From Actibacterium sp. XHP0104 (lineage in GTDB: Bacteria; Pseudomonadota; Alphaproteobacteria; Rhodobacterales; Rhodobacteraceae): 64,000 nucleotides of DNA. Under the pieces are notes generated by a model. It searched no databases. It was not told the DNA's origin and saw only the letters and a list, made by a program, of their open reading frames with translations. The position numbers were made by a program, and so were the translations under genes. Shown piece by piece: positions 48,546 to 56,537 of this stretch (its first letter is position 1; the number at the start of each line of letters is the position of its first letter). Location of the stretch: the NCBI RefSeq assembly GCF_025751515.1, contig NZ_JAOWLE010000001.1, positions 744,001 through 808,000 on the forward strand, in the 5' to 3' direction.

Positions 48546-50357
48546 TCAGGCGCTGGCCTTGTCTTCCAGCAGCAGCCACTCTTCCTCGGCCTCGGCCAGT
48601 TTATTCTGGCGCTCGACCAAGCCTTCGCTGGCCTTCTTGAATTTGACCGGCTCTTTGGCAAAAAGATCGGGGTCGGACAGGAACTCTTCCAGCTTGGCGA
48701 TCTCGGCCTCAAGCCGCTCGATGATCGCGGGCAGCTTTTCCAGGCGGTGCTTTTCGGTATAGGTCAGCCCCTCGACCGGGGCCTTGGGCGCGGCCTCGGC
48801 GACAGGTTTGGGCGCCGTCTTGGGGGCCGCGGGCTTGTCGTCGGGGGCGGGCTGGCGCTGATCCTGATAGTCGCTCCAGCCGCCGGCATAGACGGTGGCA
48901 CGGCCGTCGCCCTCCATCGCGATGGTGGTGCTGGCGACGCGGTCCAGGAAATCGCGGTCGTGGCTGACCAGCAGCACGGTGCCGTCGTAATCGCCCAAGA
49001 GTTCCTGCAACAGGTCCAGCGTTTCGACATCCAGATCGTTGGTCGGCTCGTCCAGCACCAGAACATTGCTTTCGCGGGCCATGATCTTGGCCAGCAGCAG
49101 GCGCGCCTTTTCACCGCCCGACAGTGACCGAACCGGCGCGCGGGCCTGGCGTTCGTCGAACAGGAAATCCTTGAGGTAACCGACCACGTGGCGCGGCTGA
49201 CCGCGCACCAGCACCTGATCGGCCTTGCCCGACACGCGCATCTCGGGGTCGCCGGTCAGGCTTTCCCAAAGGCTGAGCTCGGGGTCGAGCTGGCTGCGGT
49301 TCTGATCAAAGACGGCCATCTCGAGGTTGGTGCCCAGATCGACCGTGCCGGTATCGGGCGCGACCTCACCGGTCAGCATCTTGAGCAGCGTGGTCTTGCC
49401 CACGCCGTTGGGGCCAACAAAAGCCACCCGGTCGCCGCGCATGACGCGCAGGTCAAAGGGTTTGAGGATCACCTTGTCGTCGAATGTTTTCGAAATACCG
49501 CGCGCCTCGAACACCTTCTTGCCCGACTTCTGGCCGCCCTCCAGCACCATCTCGGCGGCGCCCTGGCGGCGGATCATGTTGGCGCGTTGTTCGCGCAGGC
49601 CTTGCAGGGCGCGCACGCGGCCCTGGTTGCGCTTGCGGCGGGCGCTGATGCCTTCGACGGCCCAGCGGGCCTCGGCCTTGATCTTGCGGTTCAGCTTGTG
49701 GCGCGCCTCGTCCTCTTCTTCCCAAAGCTTGTCGCGCCATTCCTCGAACGCATCGAACCCGCGTTCCTGGCGGCGCACGACGCCCCGGTCGATCCACAGC
49801 GTGGCGCGGGTCAGCGCGCGCAGAAAGGCGCGGTCGTGGCTGATCAGCACAAAGGCGGTGCGGGTTGTGCTGAGCTGTTCTTCGAGCCAGCCGATGGCCT
49901 GGATGTCGAGATGGTTGGTGGGCTCGTCCAGCAGCATAAGCTCGGGCGCCTCGGCCAACAGTTTCGCCAGCGCGGCGCGGCGGCGTTCGCCCCCGCTGGC
50001 GGTATTCACCGGGGTCTCAGGCCGGAATTTCAGCCCCTCGGCCACCATTTCGACGCGGTAGGCCTCTGACGGGTCCAGCGCATGGGCGGCGAAATCGCCC
50101 AGCGTGGCAAAGCCGGTCAGATCGGGGTGTTGATCCATATAGCCCACGCGCACGCCGGCGGGCACGATGCGTTCGCCCCGGTCGGGTTCGACGAGGCCCG
50201 CCATGACCTTCATCAGGGTCGATTTGCCCGAGCCGTTGCGCCCCACCAGCGCCACCCGGTCGCCCTGCTGAACCACCAGATCGAGGCCATCAAATACCGG
50301 CTCGCCCCCGAAAGTGAGGGAAATGCCGTTCAGTTGCAAAAGAGGTGCGCGTGCCAT
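48546..50357 (-). CDS. uup: ABC-F family ATPase (Uup-like)
   Basis: A 603-residue cytoplasmic ABC-F protein with two ATPase domains: Walker A GRNGSGKST (about 39-47) and GPNGVGKTT (about 317-325), signatures ASGGERRRAAL and LSGGEKARL, Walker B ELMLLDEPTNHL and VLVLDEPTNDL. The charged inter-domain linker (about 205-270) contacts the ribosome. The C-terminal coiled coil (about 530-600) preceded by a Pro/Ala-rich linker marks the Uup subgroup, linked to ribosome quality control and transposon-excision phenotypes in E. coli. Confidence 0.88.
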   Translation of the reverse strand: MARAPLLQLNGISLTFGGEPVFDGLDLVVQQGDRVALVGRNGSGKSTLMKVMAGLVEPDRGERIVPAGVRVGYMDQHPDLTGFATLGDFAAHALDPSEAYRVEMVAEGLKFRPETPVNTASGGERRRAALAKLLAEAPELMLLDEPTNHLDIQAIGWLEEQLSTTRTAFVLISHDRAFLRALTRATLWIDRGVVRRQERGFDAFEEWRDKLWEEEDEARHKLNRKIKAEARWAVEGISARRKRNQGRVRALQGLREQRANMIRRQGAAEMVLEGGQKSGKKVFEARGISKTFDDKVILKPFDLRVMRGDRVAFVGPNGVGKTTLLKMLTGEVAPDTGTVDLGTNLEMAVFDQNRSQLDPELSLWESLTGDPEMRVSGKADQVLVRGQPRHVVGYLKDFLFDERQARAPVRSLSGGEKARLLLAKIMARESNVLVLDEPTNDLDVETLDLLQELLGDYDGTVLLVSHDRDFLDRVASTTIAMEGDGRATVYAGGWSDYQDQRQPAPDDKPAAPKTAPKPVAEAAPKAPVEGLTYTEKHRLEKLPAIIERLEAEIAKLEEFLSDPDLFAKEPVKFKKASEGLVERQNKLAEAEEEWLLLEDKASA

Positions 50358-50398
50358 AGGCGCCAGCTATCGCGCGGCGCGGGCCGGGTCAACGGGTG

Positions 50399-51136
50399 TC
50401 AGCCGGCCACGCCCCGCAGCAGGCGTTTGCGCGCCGGTGGGATGGCCTTGATTTCCAGCCCCGTGAAGACATGCAGCGTGTTCAGGTCGCGGTCGACCAC
50501 GGCGTGATCGCTGACCCAGCCGCCCATCATCAGATAGGTGCGCAGCAAGGGCGGCATGCCCAGCATGGCGCGCTTGGCGTCGGGTTTGCGCTGGCGCAGC
50601 TTTTGGGCGAATTTGAACACGTTCGGCGCCTTGATCCGCGGCAGGAACCGCTTGGGCGCCAGGTGGCGTTCCTTGAGCAGGGCGAAGGCATCCATATAGG
50701 CATCGGCCTCGGTGCCCTTGAAGGACGAGCAGCCAAACAGCATCTCGACCCCGGTTTCATCGACATATTGGGTCATCGCGCCCCAGGCGACCCGCAGAAT
50801 ATCGGGGTCGCGGTGATCGGGATGGATGCAGAACCGGCCCATTTCAACCATCGGGCCGGTGAAATCGGCAAGGCCCGACAATTCGTAATATTGCGCCGAG
50901 TAGCTTTGACCGATCTCGGCGCCACCGCTTAGCGGCAGCAGGCGAAAACAGCAGACCAGCTCGCCGCTGCGGGCATCCTCGACCAGCATATGCTTGCAGA
51001 TCTCGTCAAACGGATCGCGATCCAGCGCCGAGCCCGGACCGCGAAAGGTCAGGGTGCGCAATTCCTGCGCAGCAAGAACATCTGCCGGGGTTTCGGCCAG
51101 CCGGGTGATATACCGGCCCTTGCGCAATGACAGCAT
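50399..51136 (-). CDS. OlsB-like N-acyltransferase paralogue (GlsB candidate)
   Basis: A 245-residue GNAT-fold acyltransferase that parallels the OlsB at 3244-4023: EMGRFCIHPDHR, MLFGCSSFKGTE and a late LRTYLMMGGWVSDHAVVDRD block. The start at 51136 (MLSLRKGRY) has AAGGAG 11 bases upstream; the open frame runs 32 codons further. In marine roseobacters a second OlsB-like enzyme, GlsB, makes the lyso form of glutamine lipid, then finished by OlsA. That is the best guess for this gene; a second ornithine acyltransferase is the alternative. It is divergent from msrB. Confidence 0.72.
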   Translation of the reverse strand: MLSLRKGRYITRLAETPADVLAAQELRTLTFRGPGSALDRDPFDEICKHMLVEDARSGELVCCFRLLPLSGGAEIGQSYSAQYYELSGLADFTGPMVEMGRFCIHPDHRDPDILRVAWGAMTQYVDETGVEMLFGCSSFKGTEADAYMDAFALLKERHLAPKRFLPRIKAPNVFKFAQKLRQRKPDAKRAMLGMPPLLRTYLMMGGWVSDHAVVDRDLNTLHVFTGLEIKAIPPARKRLLRGVAG

Positions 51137-51244
51137 GGCCCCAACACTCCTTGTTGATTGGCGCGTGAACGGTGTCCGCTTAAATATGATCGCGGGACAT
51201 CTAGCACACAAGATGTGACAGGGATTTGACACAGGAGATCAGAC

Positions 51245-51640
51245 ATGACCGACAAGGTGGTGAAAACCGATGCCGAATGGCGTGAGCAACTGTCGCCACT
51301 GGCCTATAAAGTCACGCGAAAACACGGAACCGAGCGCGCCTTTACCCATGACGATTTCCCCAAGCAGGCCGGCACATTCCGTTGCGTCTGTTGCGGTGCG
51401 CCGCTGTTCGATCAGGGCGCGAAATTCGACAGCGGCAGTGGCTGGCCCAGCTTCTACCAGCCGCTAGACCCCGAAATGGTGGGCGAAACCGAAGATCGCA
51501 GCTTTTTCATGCGGCGCACCGAGGTGCATTGCAATCGCTGCGAGGCGCATCTGGGCCATGTCTTTCCCGATGGCCCGGCACCGACCGGGCTGCGCTATTG
51601 CGTCAACGGGGTGGCCCTGGCGTTCGAGCCCGAGGATTAA
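51245..51640 (+). CDS. msrB: Peptide-methionine (R)-S-oxide reductase
   Basis: Repairs R-methionine sulfoxide in proteins. The 131 residues show both zinc CxxC pairs (Cys47/Cys50 in CVCCGAPLF; Cys96/Cys99 in CNRCEAHLGH) and the catalytic Cys119 (LRYCVNG), with the SGSGWPSF block at 63-70. The ribosome site AGGAG is seven bases upstream. No signal peptide is present, so it is cytoplasmic. Its stop interlocks with bamE in a TTAA. Confidence 0.95.
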   Translation: MTDKVVKTDAEWREQLSPLAYKVTRKHGTERAFTHDDFPKQAGTFRCVCCGAPLFDQGAKFDSGSGWPSFYQPLDPEMVGETEDRSFFMRRTEVHCNRCEAHLGHVFPDGPAPTGLRYCVNGVALAFEPED

Positions 51641-52092
51641 TTGCTGCCCAGGGCCTGCGCGGCGTTGAAGTTGCCGGCATTGCCCAGCAGCTGACGGATG
51701 AACGACAGTTCTTGCGCGCCGCCTTCGCTGATGCGGCGGTTCAGCGCGATGACATTGCCGTCTTGCAGGCCGAATTCCTCGATATTGGCGACCGTGTCAT
51801 TGCTGTCAAAGCTGACGGCGATGACGCGGCGCTCGATTTCTTCGGGGGCCAGCGGGCCGCGCGCTCGGGTGGTGCTTTCGACGTAATACCAGGTCTCGTC
51901 CCGGGTCAGGCCCGCGGTGGCGGGCTGGCCGATGGCCGACAGAACCGTATCGCGGCTATCGACGCCGACGATCACGTTTTCCAGGTCGGATTGGGTCGGC
52001 ACATATCCGTGCCGCTGATAGATATCGACACAGGCACCCAAGCTTAGGGCAACCAGGCCCGCCGCTGCCAGTTTCACGATCTGCCCGGCCAT
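51637..52092 (-). CDS. bamE: Outer-membrane assembly lipoprotein BamE (SmpA/OmlA)
   Basis: A 151-residue lipoprotein of the BAM complex that folds outer-membrane barrels. The signal ends in the lipobox LSLGAC (Cys21). After it, HGYVPTQSDLENVIVGVDSRDTVLSAIGQP is the BamE domain opening, and WYYVESTTRARGPLAPEEIERRVIAVSFD the second half. It is divergent from the DUF177 gene, with 84 bases between starts. Confidence 0.9.
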   Translation of the reverse strand: MAGQIVKLAAAGLVALSLGACVDIYQRHGYVPTQSDLENVIVGVDSRDTVLSAIGQPATAGLTRDETWYYVESTTRARGPLAPEEIERRVIAVSFDSNDTVANIEEFGLQDGNVIALNRRISEGGAQELSFIRQLLGNAGNFNAAQALGSN

Positions 52093-52176
52093 TGAACCCC
52101 CCGCCTCTTGTAATCAGGTCTTGCGCCTCGTATCGGCTTACAGAAGGAATGGCTTCGGTTCAAGAATGGAACACCA

Positions 52177-52743
52177 ATGAGCACGCTACCAGACAGCCCG
52201 GTGCGCCTCGGCACGCTGCGTTCGGCCTCGACGCACGGGTTTGAACTGCGCCCCGATGCCGAGACCTGCGCCCGGATTGCCCAGGACCTGGGCCTGCTGG
52301 GGCTGCGCAAACTGCGCTTTGCGGGCCAACTGATTCCCGACGGCAAGACCGACTGGCGCCTCGAGGCGCAGCTGGGCGCGACCGTCACCCAGCCCTGCGT
52401 GGTGACGCTGGAGCCCGTCACGACCCGCATCGACGTCACTGTGGCGCGCCTCTATGTGGCGGACCTGCCCGAGATCGCCGACAGCGAGGACGAAGAGGTC
52501 GAGATGCCCGAGGATGAAAGCGTCGAGCCCCTGCCCGAGGTGCTGGATCTGCGCGCCGTCATGCAAGAGGAACTGGCGCTGAACCTGCCGCTCTACCCGC
52601 GCGCCGATGGTGCCGAACTGGCGCAAAGCACCTATGCCGAGCCGGGCGTCGAGGCCATGAGCGACGACGACGCAAAGCCCTTTGCCGGGCTTGCAGAGCT
52701 GCGCAAACGCCTTGAAACCAAGGGTGAAAACGACCCTGATTAG
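52177..52743 (+). CDS. DUF177/YceD family protein
   Basis: A 188-residue protein of the YceD family, a group tied to 23S rRNA processing and early 50S assembly and nearly always next to rpmF. The QPCVVTLEPVTTRIDV segment (about 69-84) holds the family's conserved Cys, and the acidic DSEDEEVEMPEDESVEPLPEVLDL stretch precedes the ELALNLPLYPRAD block. In most bacteria it is cotranscribed with rpmF; here a 151-base gap with a possible promoter separates them. Confidence 0.85.
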   Translation: MSTLPDSPVRLGTLRSASTHGFELRPDAETCARIAQDLGLLGLRKLRFAGQLIPDGKTDWRLEAQLGATVTQPCVVTLEPVTTRIDVTVARLYVADLPEIADSEDEEVEMPEDESVEPLPEVLDLRAVMQEELALNLPLYPRADGAELAQSTYAEPGVEAMSDDDAKPFAGLAELRKRLETKGENDPD

Positions 52744-52759
52744 CAATTGCAGAAAAGAC

Positions 52760-52787
52760 TTGCGCCGACACAGAATCCGGGTATTTT
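52760..52787 (+). promoter_or_regulatory. Promoter candidate for rpmF
   Basis: TTGCGC (52760-52765) and TATTTT (52782-52787) are 16 bases apart, giving a leader of about 100 bases before rpmF. Confidence 0.4.
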
Positions 52788-52894
52788 CCCGGCCTCGTTT
52801 ACACGATGGGTTGGACGGCGCGCCCCGGCGGCGATGACGTTGCTCATTCCACAGAAATACAAGGGCTTAGGCCCCCGAACACCGAGGTTGTGAC

Positions 52895-53101
52895 ATGGCT
52901 GTCCCTCAGAATAAAATCACGCGTTCGCGTCGTAACATGCGCCGTTCGCACGACGCCCTGGTTGCCGGCAACCCCGCCGAATGCCCCAACTGCGGCGAGC
53001 TGAAGCGCCCGCATCACGTCTGCGGTGCTTGCGGCCACTATGACGACCGTGAGGTCGTGGCCCAGGCCGAAGAGATCGATCTGGACGAAGACGCGGCGTA
53101 A
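52895..53101 (+). CDS. rpmF: 50S ribosomal protein L32
   Basis: A 68-residue large-subunit protein, starting [20 protein letters not shown]. Two CxxC pairs (CPNCG and CGACG) would bind zinc, so this is the zinc-containing form rather than a zinc-free paralogue. GAGG lies eight bases upstream. It is followed at once by a strong terminator and then plsX. Confidence 0.97.
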   Translation: MAVPQNKITRSRRNMRRSHDALVAGNPAECPNCGELKRPHHVCGACGHYDDREVVAQAEEIDLDEDAA

Positions 53102-53103
53102 GC

Positions 53104-53124
53104 CCCCGTTATAACGGGGTTTTT
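53104..53124 (+). terminator. Rho-independent terminator between rpmF and plsX
   Basis: The perfect palindrome CCCCGTTATAACGGGG (53104-53119) is followed by TTTTT. It begins two bases after the rpmF stop and ends nine bases before the plsX start, so it limits read-through from rpmF into the lipid genes. Confidence 0.85.
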
Positions 53125-53133
53125 AGCCGTATC

Positions 53134-54240
53134 ATGGAGTCCGATACTCAACAGACGACCACCCTTGCCGCGCGCACCGTTATCTCGGTCGACGCGATGG
53201 GGGGGGATCGCGGACCGGCGGCAGTTGTCGCCGGAATCGCAAAATCTGCGACCAAGAACCCCGATATCCGGTTCATCCTGCATGGGCCTGAGGATCAGCT
53301 GAAAAAGCTTGTCGCGCGGCGCCGGGTTCTGACCGGGCGCTGCGAGATTCGTCATGCCGAAGACGTGGTCTCGATGCATGACAAACCCAGCCAGGTGATG
53401 CGCCACGGCAAGAAGACCTCGATGTGGTCGGCAATCGAATCCGTGCGTTCGGGCGAGGCCGAGGCCTGTGTGTCTTGCGGCAATACCGGCGCGCTGATGG
53501 CCGTATCGATGATCCGGCTGCGCAAACTGCCCGGCGTCAACCGCCCCGCCATCGCCTGCCTGTGGCCCTCGCGCAATCCGGGCGGGTTCAACGTGATGCT
53601 GGATGTGGGCGCCGATATCCGCGCCGATGAACAGGATCTGCTGCAATATGCGCTGATGGGCGCCTCTTACGCCCGCAACGGCCTGGATCTGCCCCACCCG
53701 CGCATCGGCCTGCTGAATGTCGGCACCGAAGAGCACAAGGGCCGCGCCGAGCTGAAGCTGGCGCATGACCTGATCGACCGCGCCGCCGAGACCAACGACT
53801 ATGCCTTTGTCGGTTTCGTCGAGGGCGGCGACATCCCGTCGAAAAAGGTCGATGTGATCGTGACCGACGGCTTTACCGGCAACGTCGCGCTGAAGACCGC
53901 CGAGGGCACGGCCGGGCTGATTTCCGAACTGCTGCGCGCAGCGTTCAAGTTCTCGCCCCTGTCGCGCATAGCGGCGATGCTGGCCTATACGTCGCTGCGG
54001 CGGCTCAAGAAACGGATCGACCCGCGCCGGGTCAATGGCGGCGTGTTCCTGGGGCTGAACGGCACCGTGGTCAAATCGCACGGATCCGCCGATTCGACCG
54101 GGGTGTCGTCGGCGGTGAAGCTGGCCTTTCAGCTGGCCCAGTCGGGTTTTGCAGAACGACTGGCCGCACGGGTTGCATCGGCCAGCGTGCCGCGCCAAGA
54201 TGCCCCCCAGAACGACGAAGAAAGCGAAAGCGATAAATGA
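53134..54240 (+). CDS. plsX: Phosphate acyltransferase PlsX
   Basis: Makes acyl-phosphate from acyl-ACP for phospholipid synthesis. The 368 residues carry ISVDAMGGDRGPAAVVAG (about 17-34), SCGNTGALMAVSM (near 112-124) and the late GLNGTVVKSHGSAD block. Its N-terminus is some 15 residues longer than the usual TVISVDAMGGD start. No Shine-Dalgarno is visible before ATG 53134 and no other start codon fits, so initiation may be unusual or coupled. It overlaps fabH by four bases. Confidence 0.93.
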   Translation: MESDTQQTTTLAARTVISVDAMGGDRGPAAVVAGIAKSATKNPDIRFILHGPEDQLKKLVARRRVLTGRCEIRHAEDVVSMHDKPSQVMRHGKKTSMWSAIESVRSGEAEACVSCGNTGALMAVSMIRLRKLPGVNRPAIACLWPSRNPGGFNVMLDVGADIRADEQDLLQYALMGASYARNGLDLPHPRIGLLNVGTEEHKGRAELKLAHDLIDRAAETNDYAFVGFVEGGDIPSKKVDVIVTDGFTGNVALKTAEGTAGLISELLRAAFKFSPLSRIAAMLAYTSLRRLKKRIDPRRVNGGVFLGLNGTVVKSHGSADSTGVSSAVKLAFQLAQSGFAERLAARVASASVPRQDAPQNDEESESDK

Positions 54241-55208
54241 CCATCCGGGCAGTCGTAAAAGGCACGGGGCATTACCTGCCCGAACGCGTGGTTCCCAACA
54301 GCCACTTCGAAGAAACTTTGGATACGACCGACGAATGGATCCAGTCGCGCTCTGGTATCCAGCGCCGCCATTTCGCGGCCGAGGGCGAAGGCACGGCCGA
54401 TCTGGCCGCCCATGCCGCCCGCGCCGCGCTGACCGATGCCGGGCTGCAGCCCAATGACATCGACGCGATCGTCGTTGCAACCTCGACCCCCGACCTGACC
54501 TTCCCGTCCTGCGCCACCATGGTGCAAGAGCAGCTGGGCATGACCCGTGGCTTTGCCTATGACGTGCAGGCCGTGTGTGCGGGTTTCGTCTTTGCGCTGA
54601 CCAATGCCAACGGGCTGATCCTGTCGGGTCAGGCCAAGCGCGTGATGGTGATCGGGGCTGAGACATTTTCGCGGCTGATGGACTGGTCGGATCGCGGCAC
54701 CTGCGTTCTGTTCGGCGATGGGGCCGGAGCACTGATCCTCGAGGCGGTCGAGGGCGAAGGCACCCCTGCCGATCGCGGTATCCTGGCCACCGACCTCAAT
54801 TCGGACGGGCGTTATCGCGACATCCTCTATGTCGATGGCGGCACCTCGACCGGCACCACGGGTTTCCTGCGCATGCAGGGCAAAGAGGTATTCCGCCACG
54901 CGGTGGAAAAACTGGCCCAGACCGCCAATGCCGCGCTCGACAAGGCCGGGCTTGGCAGTGCCGATGTCGACTGGATCGTGCCCCACCAGGCCAACCTGCG
55001 CATCATCAAGGGCACGGCCCAAAAGATGCAGTTGCCGCTCGATCGGGTGATCATCACCGTCCAGGATCATGGCAACACTTCTGCCGCATCGATTCCCTTG
55101 GCTCTGTCGGTCGGCAAGGCCCAGGGCGACATCAAAGAGGGCGATCTGGTCGTGACCGAGGCCATTGGCGGCGGTCTGGCCTGGGGTGCGGTGGTTCTGC
55201 GCTGGTAA
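54237..55208 (+). CDS. fabH: 3-oxoacyl-ACP synthase III (FabH)
   Basis: Starts fatty-acid chains by joining acetyl-CoA and malonyl-ACP. The 323 residues carry the catalytic Cys114 (DVQAVCAGF), His in WIVPHQANLRI (near 250) and Asn in DHGNTSAAS (near 280). The GGGLAWGAVVLRW end is typical. It is ATGA-coupled to plsX, forming the plsX-fabH pair, and is followed after 94 bases by ihfA. Confidence 0.96.
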   Translation: MTIRAVVKGTGHYLPERVVPNSHFEETLDTTDEWIQSRSGIQRRHFAAEGEGTADLAAHAARAALTDAGLQPNDIDAIVVATSTPDLTFPSCATMVQEQLGMTRGFAYDVQAVCAGFVFALTNANGLILSGQAKRVMVIGAETFSRLMDWSDRGTCVLFGDGAGALILEAVEGEGTPADRGILATDLNSDGRYRDILYVDGGTSTGTTGFLRMQGKEVFRHAVEKLAQTANAALDKAGLGSADVDWIVPHQANLRIIKGTAQKMQLPLDRVIITVQDHGNTSAASIPLALSVGKAQGDIKEGDLVVTEAIGGGLAWGAVVLRW

Positions 55209-55257
55209 AATGCCGCCTAAGCAGCTGCTTGCAAGTCGTTGATATTGACTCGGATTT

Positions 55258-55286
55258 CAAACCTCCTCAAGTTAGGGGGAGGTTTG
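55258..55286. repeat. Nine-base inverted repeat upstream of ihfA
   Basis: CAAACCTCC (55258-55266) and GGAGGTTTG (55278-55286) flank an 11-base spacer, 17 bases before the ihfA start. With no T run, it may be an operator or a hairpin that masks the nearby ribosome site. Confidence 0.45.
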
Positions 55287-55302
55287 ACACGAGGGGGACG
55301 AC

Positions 55303-55602
55303 ATGGCCGGCAAGACTTTGACCCGTATGGATCTCAGCGAAGCAGTGTTTCGCGAGGTGGGCCTGTCGCGCAATGAATGCGCGGCCATGGTGGAAAGCGT
55401 GCTGCAACACATGTCCGACGCTCTGGTCGAGGGCGAGTCGGTCAAGATTTCGTCGTTCGGCACATTCTCGGTGCGCGAAAAGGCCGCCCGCGTCGGCCGC
55501 AACCCCAAGACCGGCGAAGAGGTTCCGATCCATCCGCGCCGTGTGCTGACATTCCGGCCCTCGCACCTGATGAAAGACCGCGTCGCCGCCGGCAACAAGT
55601 AA
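55303..55602 (+). CDS. ihfA: Integration host factor alpha subunit
   Basis: DNA-bending nucleoid protein that works as a heterodimer with IhfB. The 99 residues show the HU/IHF fold: helical [18 protein letters not shown], then [26 protein letters not shown], the DNA-binding arm with the intercalating Pro (RNPKTG), and [15 protein letters not shown]. The upstream GAGGGGGA is a strong ribosome site. It is followed by a MerR-type gene 15 bases later. Confidence 0.96.
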   Translation: MAGKTLTRMDLSEAVFREVGLSRNECAAMVESVLQHMSDALVEGESVKISSFGTFSVREKAARVGRNPKTGEEVPIHPRRVLTFRPSHLMKDRVAAGNK

Positions 55603-55617
55603 CAAGGTTCCGCTCTC

Positions 55618-56331
55618 ATGGAGAAAAAGTCGCCTGACGCCCTTCGCACCATCAGCGAGGTGTCCGAGTGGCTTGAAACCCCGGCGCATGTGCTGCGTTT
55701 CTGGGAAAGCCGTTTCACTCAGGTCAAGCCGGTCAAACGCGCCGGCGGGCGGCGGTATTACCGCCCCAATGACATGCTGTTGCTGGGCGGCCTGAAAAAG
55801 CTGCTGCACGAGGATGGCATGACCATTCGCGGGGCGCAAAAGATCCTGCGCGACAAGGGCGTCAAACACGTCGCCGGCATGTCGCAGCCCCTGGGCCACG
55901 AGCAGGATCACGACCATGACAGCTTTGTCTTTCATCACGTATCCGACCCGGTGCCCGAAGCGCCGATGGCCGAGAATGTGGAAAGCCCCGAGCCCGAGGA
56001 AAAGGTCGTTCAGCTAAAGCCGCGCCAGCGCGTGACCGAGGCCGAGCCAGAGCTGCCCTTTGCGCCCGAGGCCACCGAAGAGCCGGCGAGCGTCGACCCG
56101 GCCCCGATCGAAGCACCTGCTGCCGCCAATGACGGCCCGCGCGCGCCCTTGGGGGCGGATCTGCCCGCAAATGACCCCGAAGATGATGATTTTGCGTTGG
56201 AAATGCCGCTGGTTGCCCGGCTGTCGTCGCGCGATGCCCGCGCCGCCCTGCGCGCCACGCCGCGCCCGGCCCTGCGCGCCATGGCCGAGCGTCTGGATGC
56301 GCTGCGCAGCCGGATGGGTGATGACGAATAA
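55618..56331 (+). CDS. MerR-family transcriptional regulator
   Basis: A 237-residue protein. Residues 1-75 hold the MerR winged helix ([23 protein letters not shown], then [20 protein letters not shown]), with a following [14 protein letters not shown] helix. From about residue 95 to 195 the protein is acidic, proline-rich and probably disordered. No Cys-based metal site is visible, so it is not a metal sensor. This MerR-type gene follows ihfA in many alphaproteobacteria; targets unknown. Confidence 0.85.
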   Translation: MEKKSPDALRTISEVSEWLETPAHVLRFWESRFTQVKPVKRAGGRRYYRPNDMLLLGGLKKLLHEDGMTIRGAQKILRDKGVKHVAGMSQPLGHEQDHDHDSFVFHHVSDPVPEAPMAENVESPEPEEKVVQLKPRQRVTEAEPELPFAPEATEEPASVDPAPIEAPAAANDGPRAPLGADLPANDPEDDDFALEMPLVARLSSRDARAALRATPRPALRAMAERLDALRSRMGDDE

Positions 56332-56358
56332 TCCGTTTCAAAAAGCCGGAATTGCGTC

Positions 56359-56386
56359 TTGCCCCCGGATCGAAACCGGGTATAAA
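56359..56386 (+). promoter_or_regulatory. Sigma-70 promoter of tRNA-Pro
   Basis: TTGCCC (56359-56364) and TATAAA (56381-56386) are 16 bases apart; the expected start is about five bases before the tRNA. Confidence 0.55.
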
Positions 56387-56397
56387 GCGCCTCAGTT

Positions 56398-56474
56398 CGG
56401 GCTATGGCGCAGCCTGGTAGCGCGTCCGTCTGGGGGACGGAAGGTCGCAGGTTCGAGTCCTGCTAGCCCGACCA
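56398..56474 (+). tRNA. tRNA-Pro (anticodon GGG)
   Basis: A 77-base cloverleaf with encoded CCA. The acceptor stem CGGGCTA pairs with TAGCCCG, the anticodon stem TCCGT/ACGGA closes the loop CTGGGGG (anticodon GGG, reads CCC and CCU), and the T arm contains GGTTCGAGTCC. Confidence 0.96.
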
Positions 56475-56537
56475 AATTCTTCAAAACCGCCCGCGCCGGC
56501 AACGGTGTCGGGCGGTTTGACGTTCAGGGGGAGCCGC

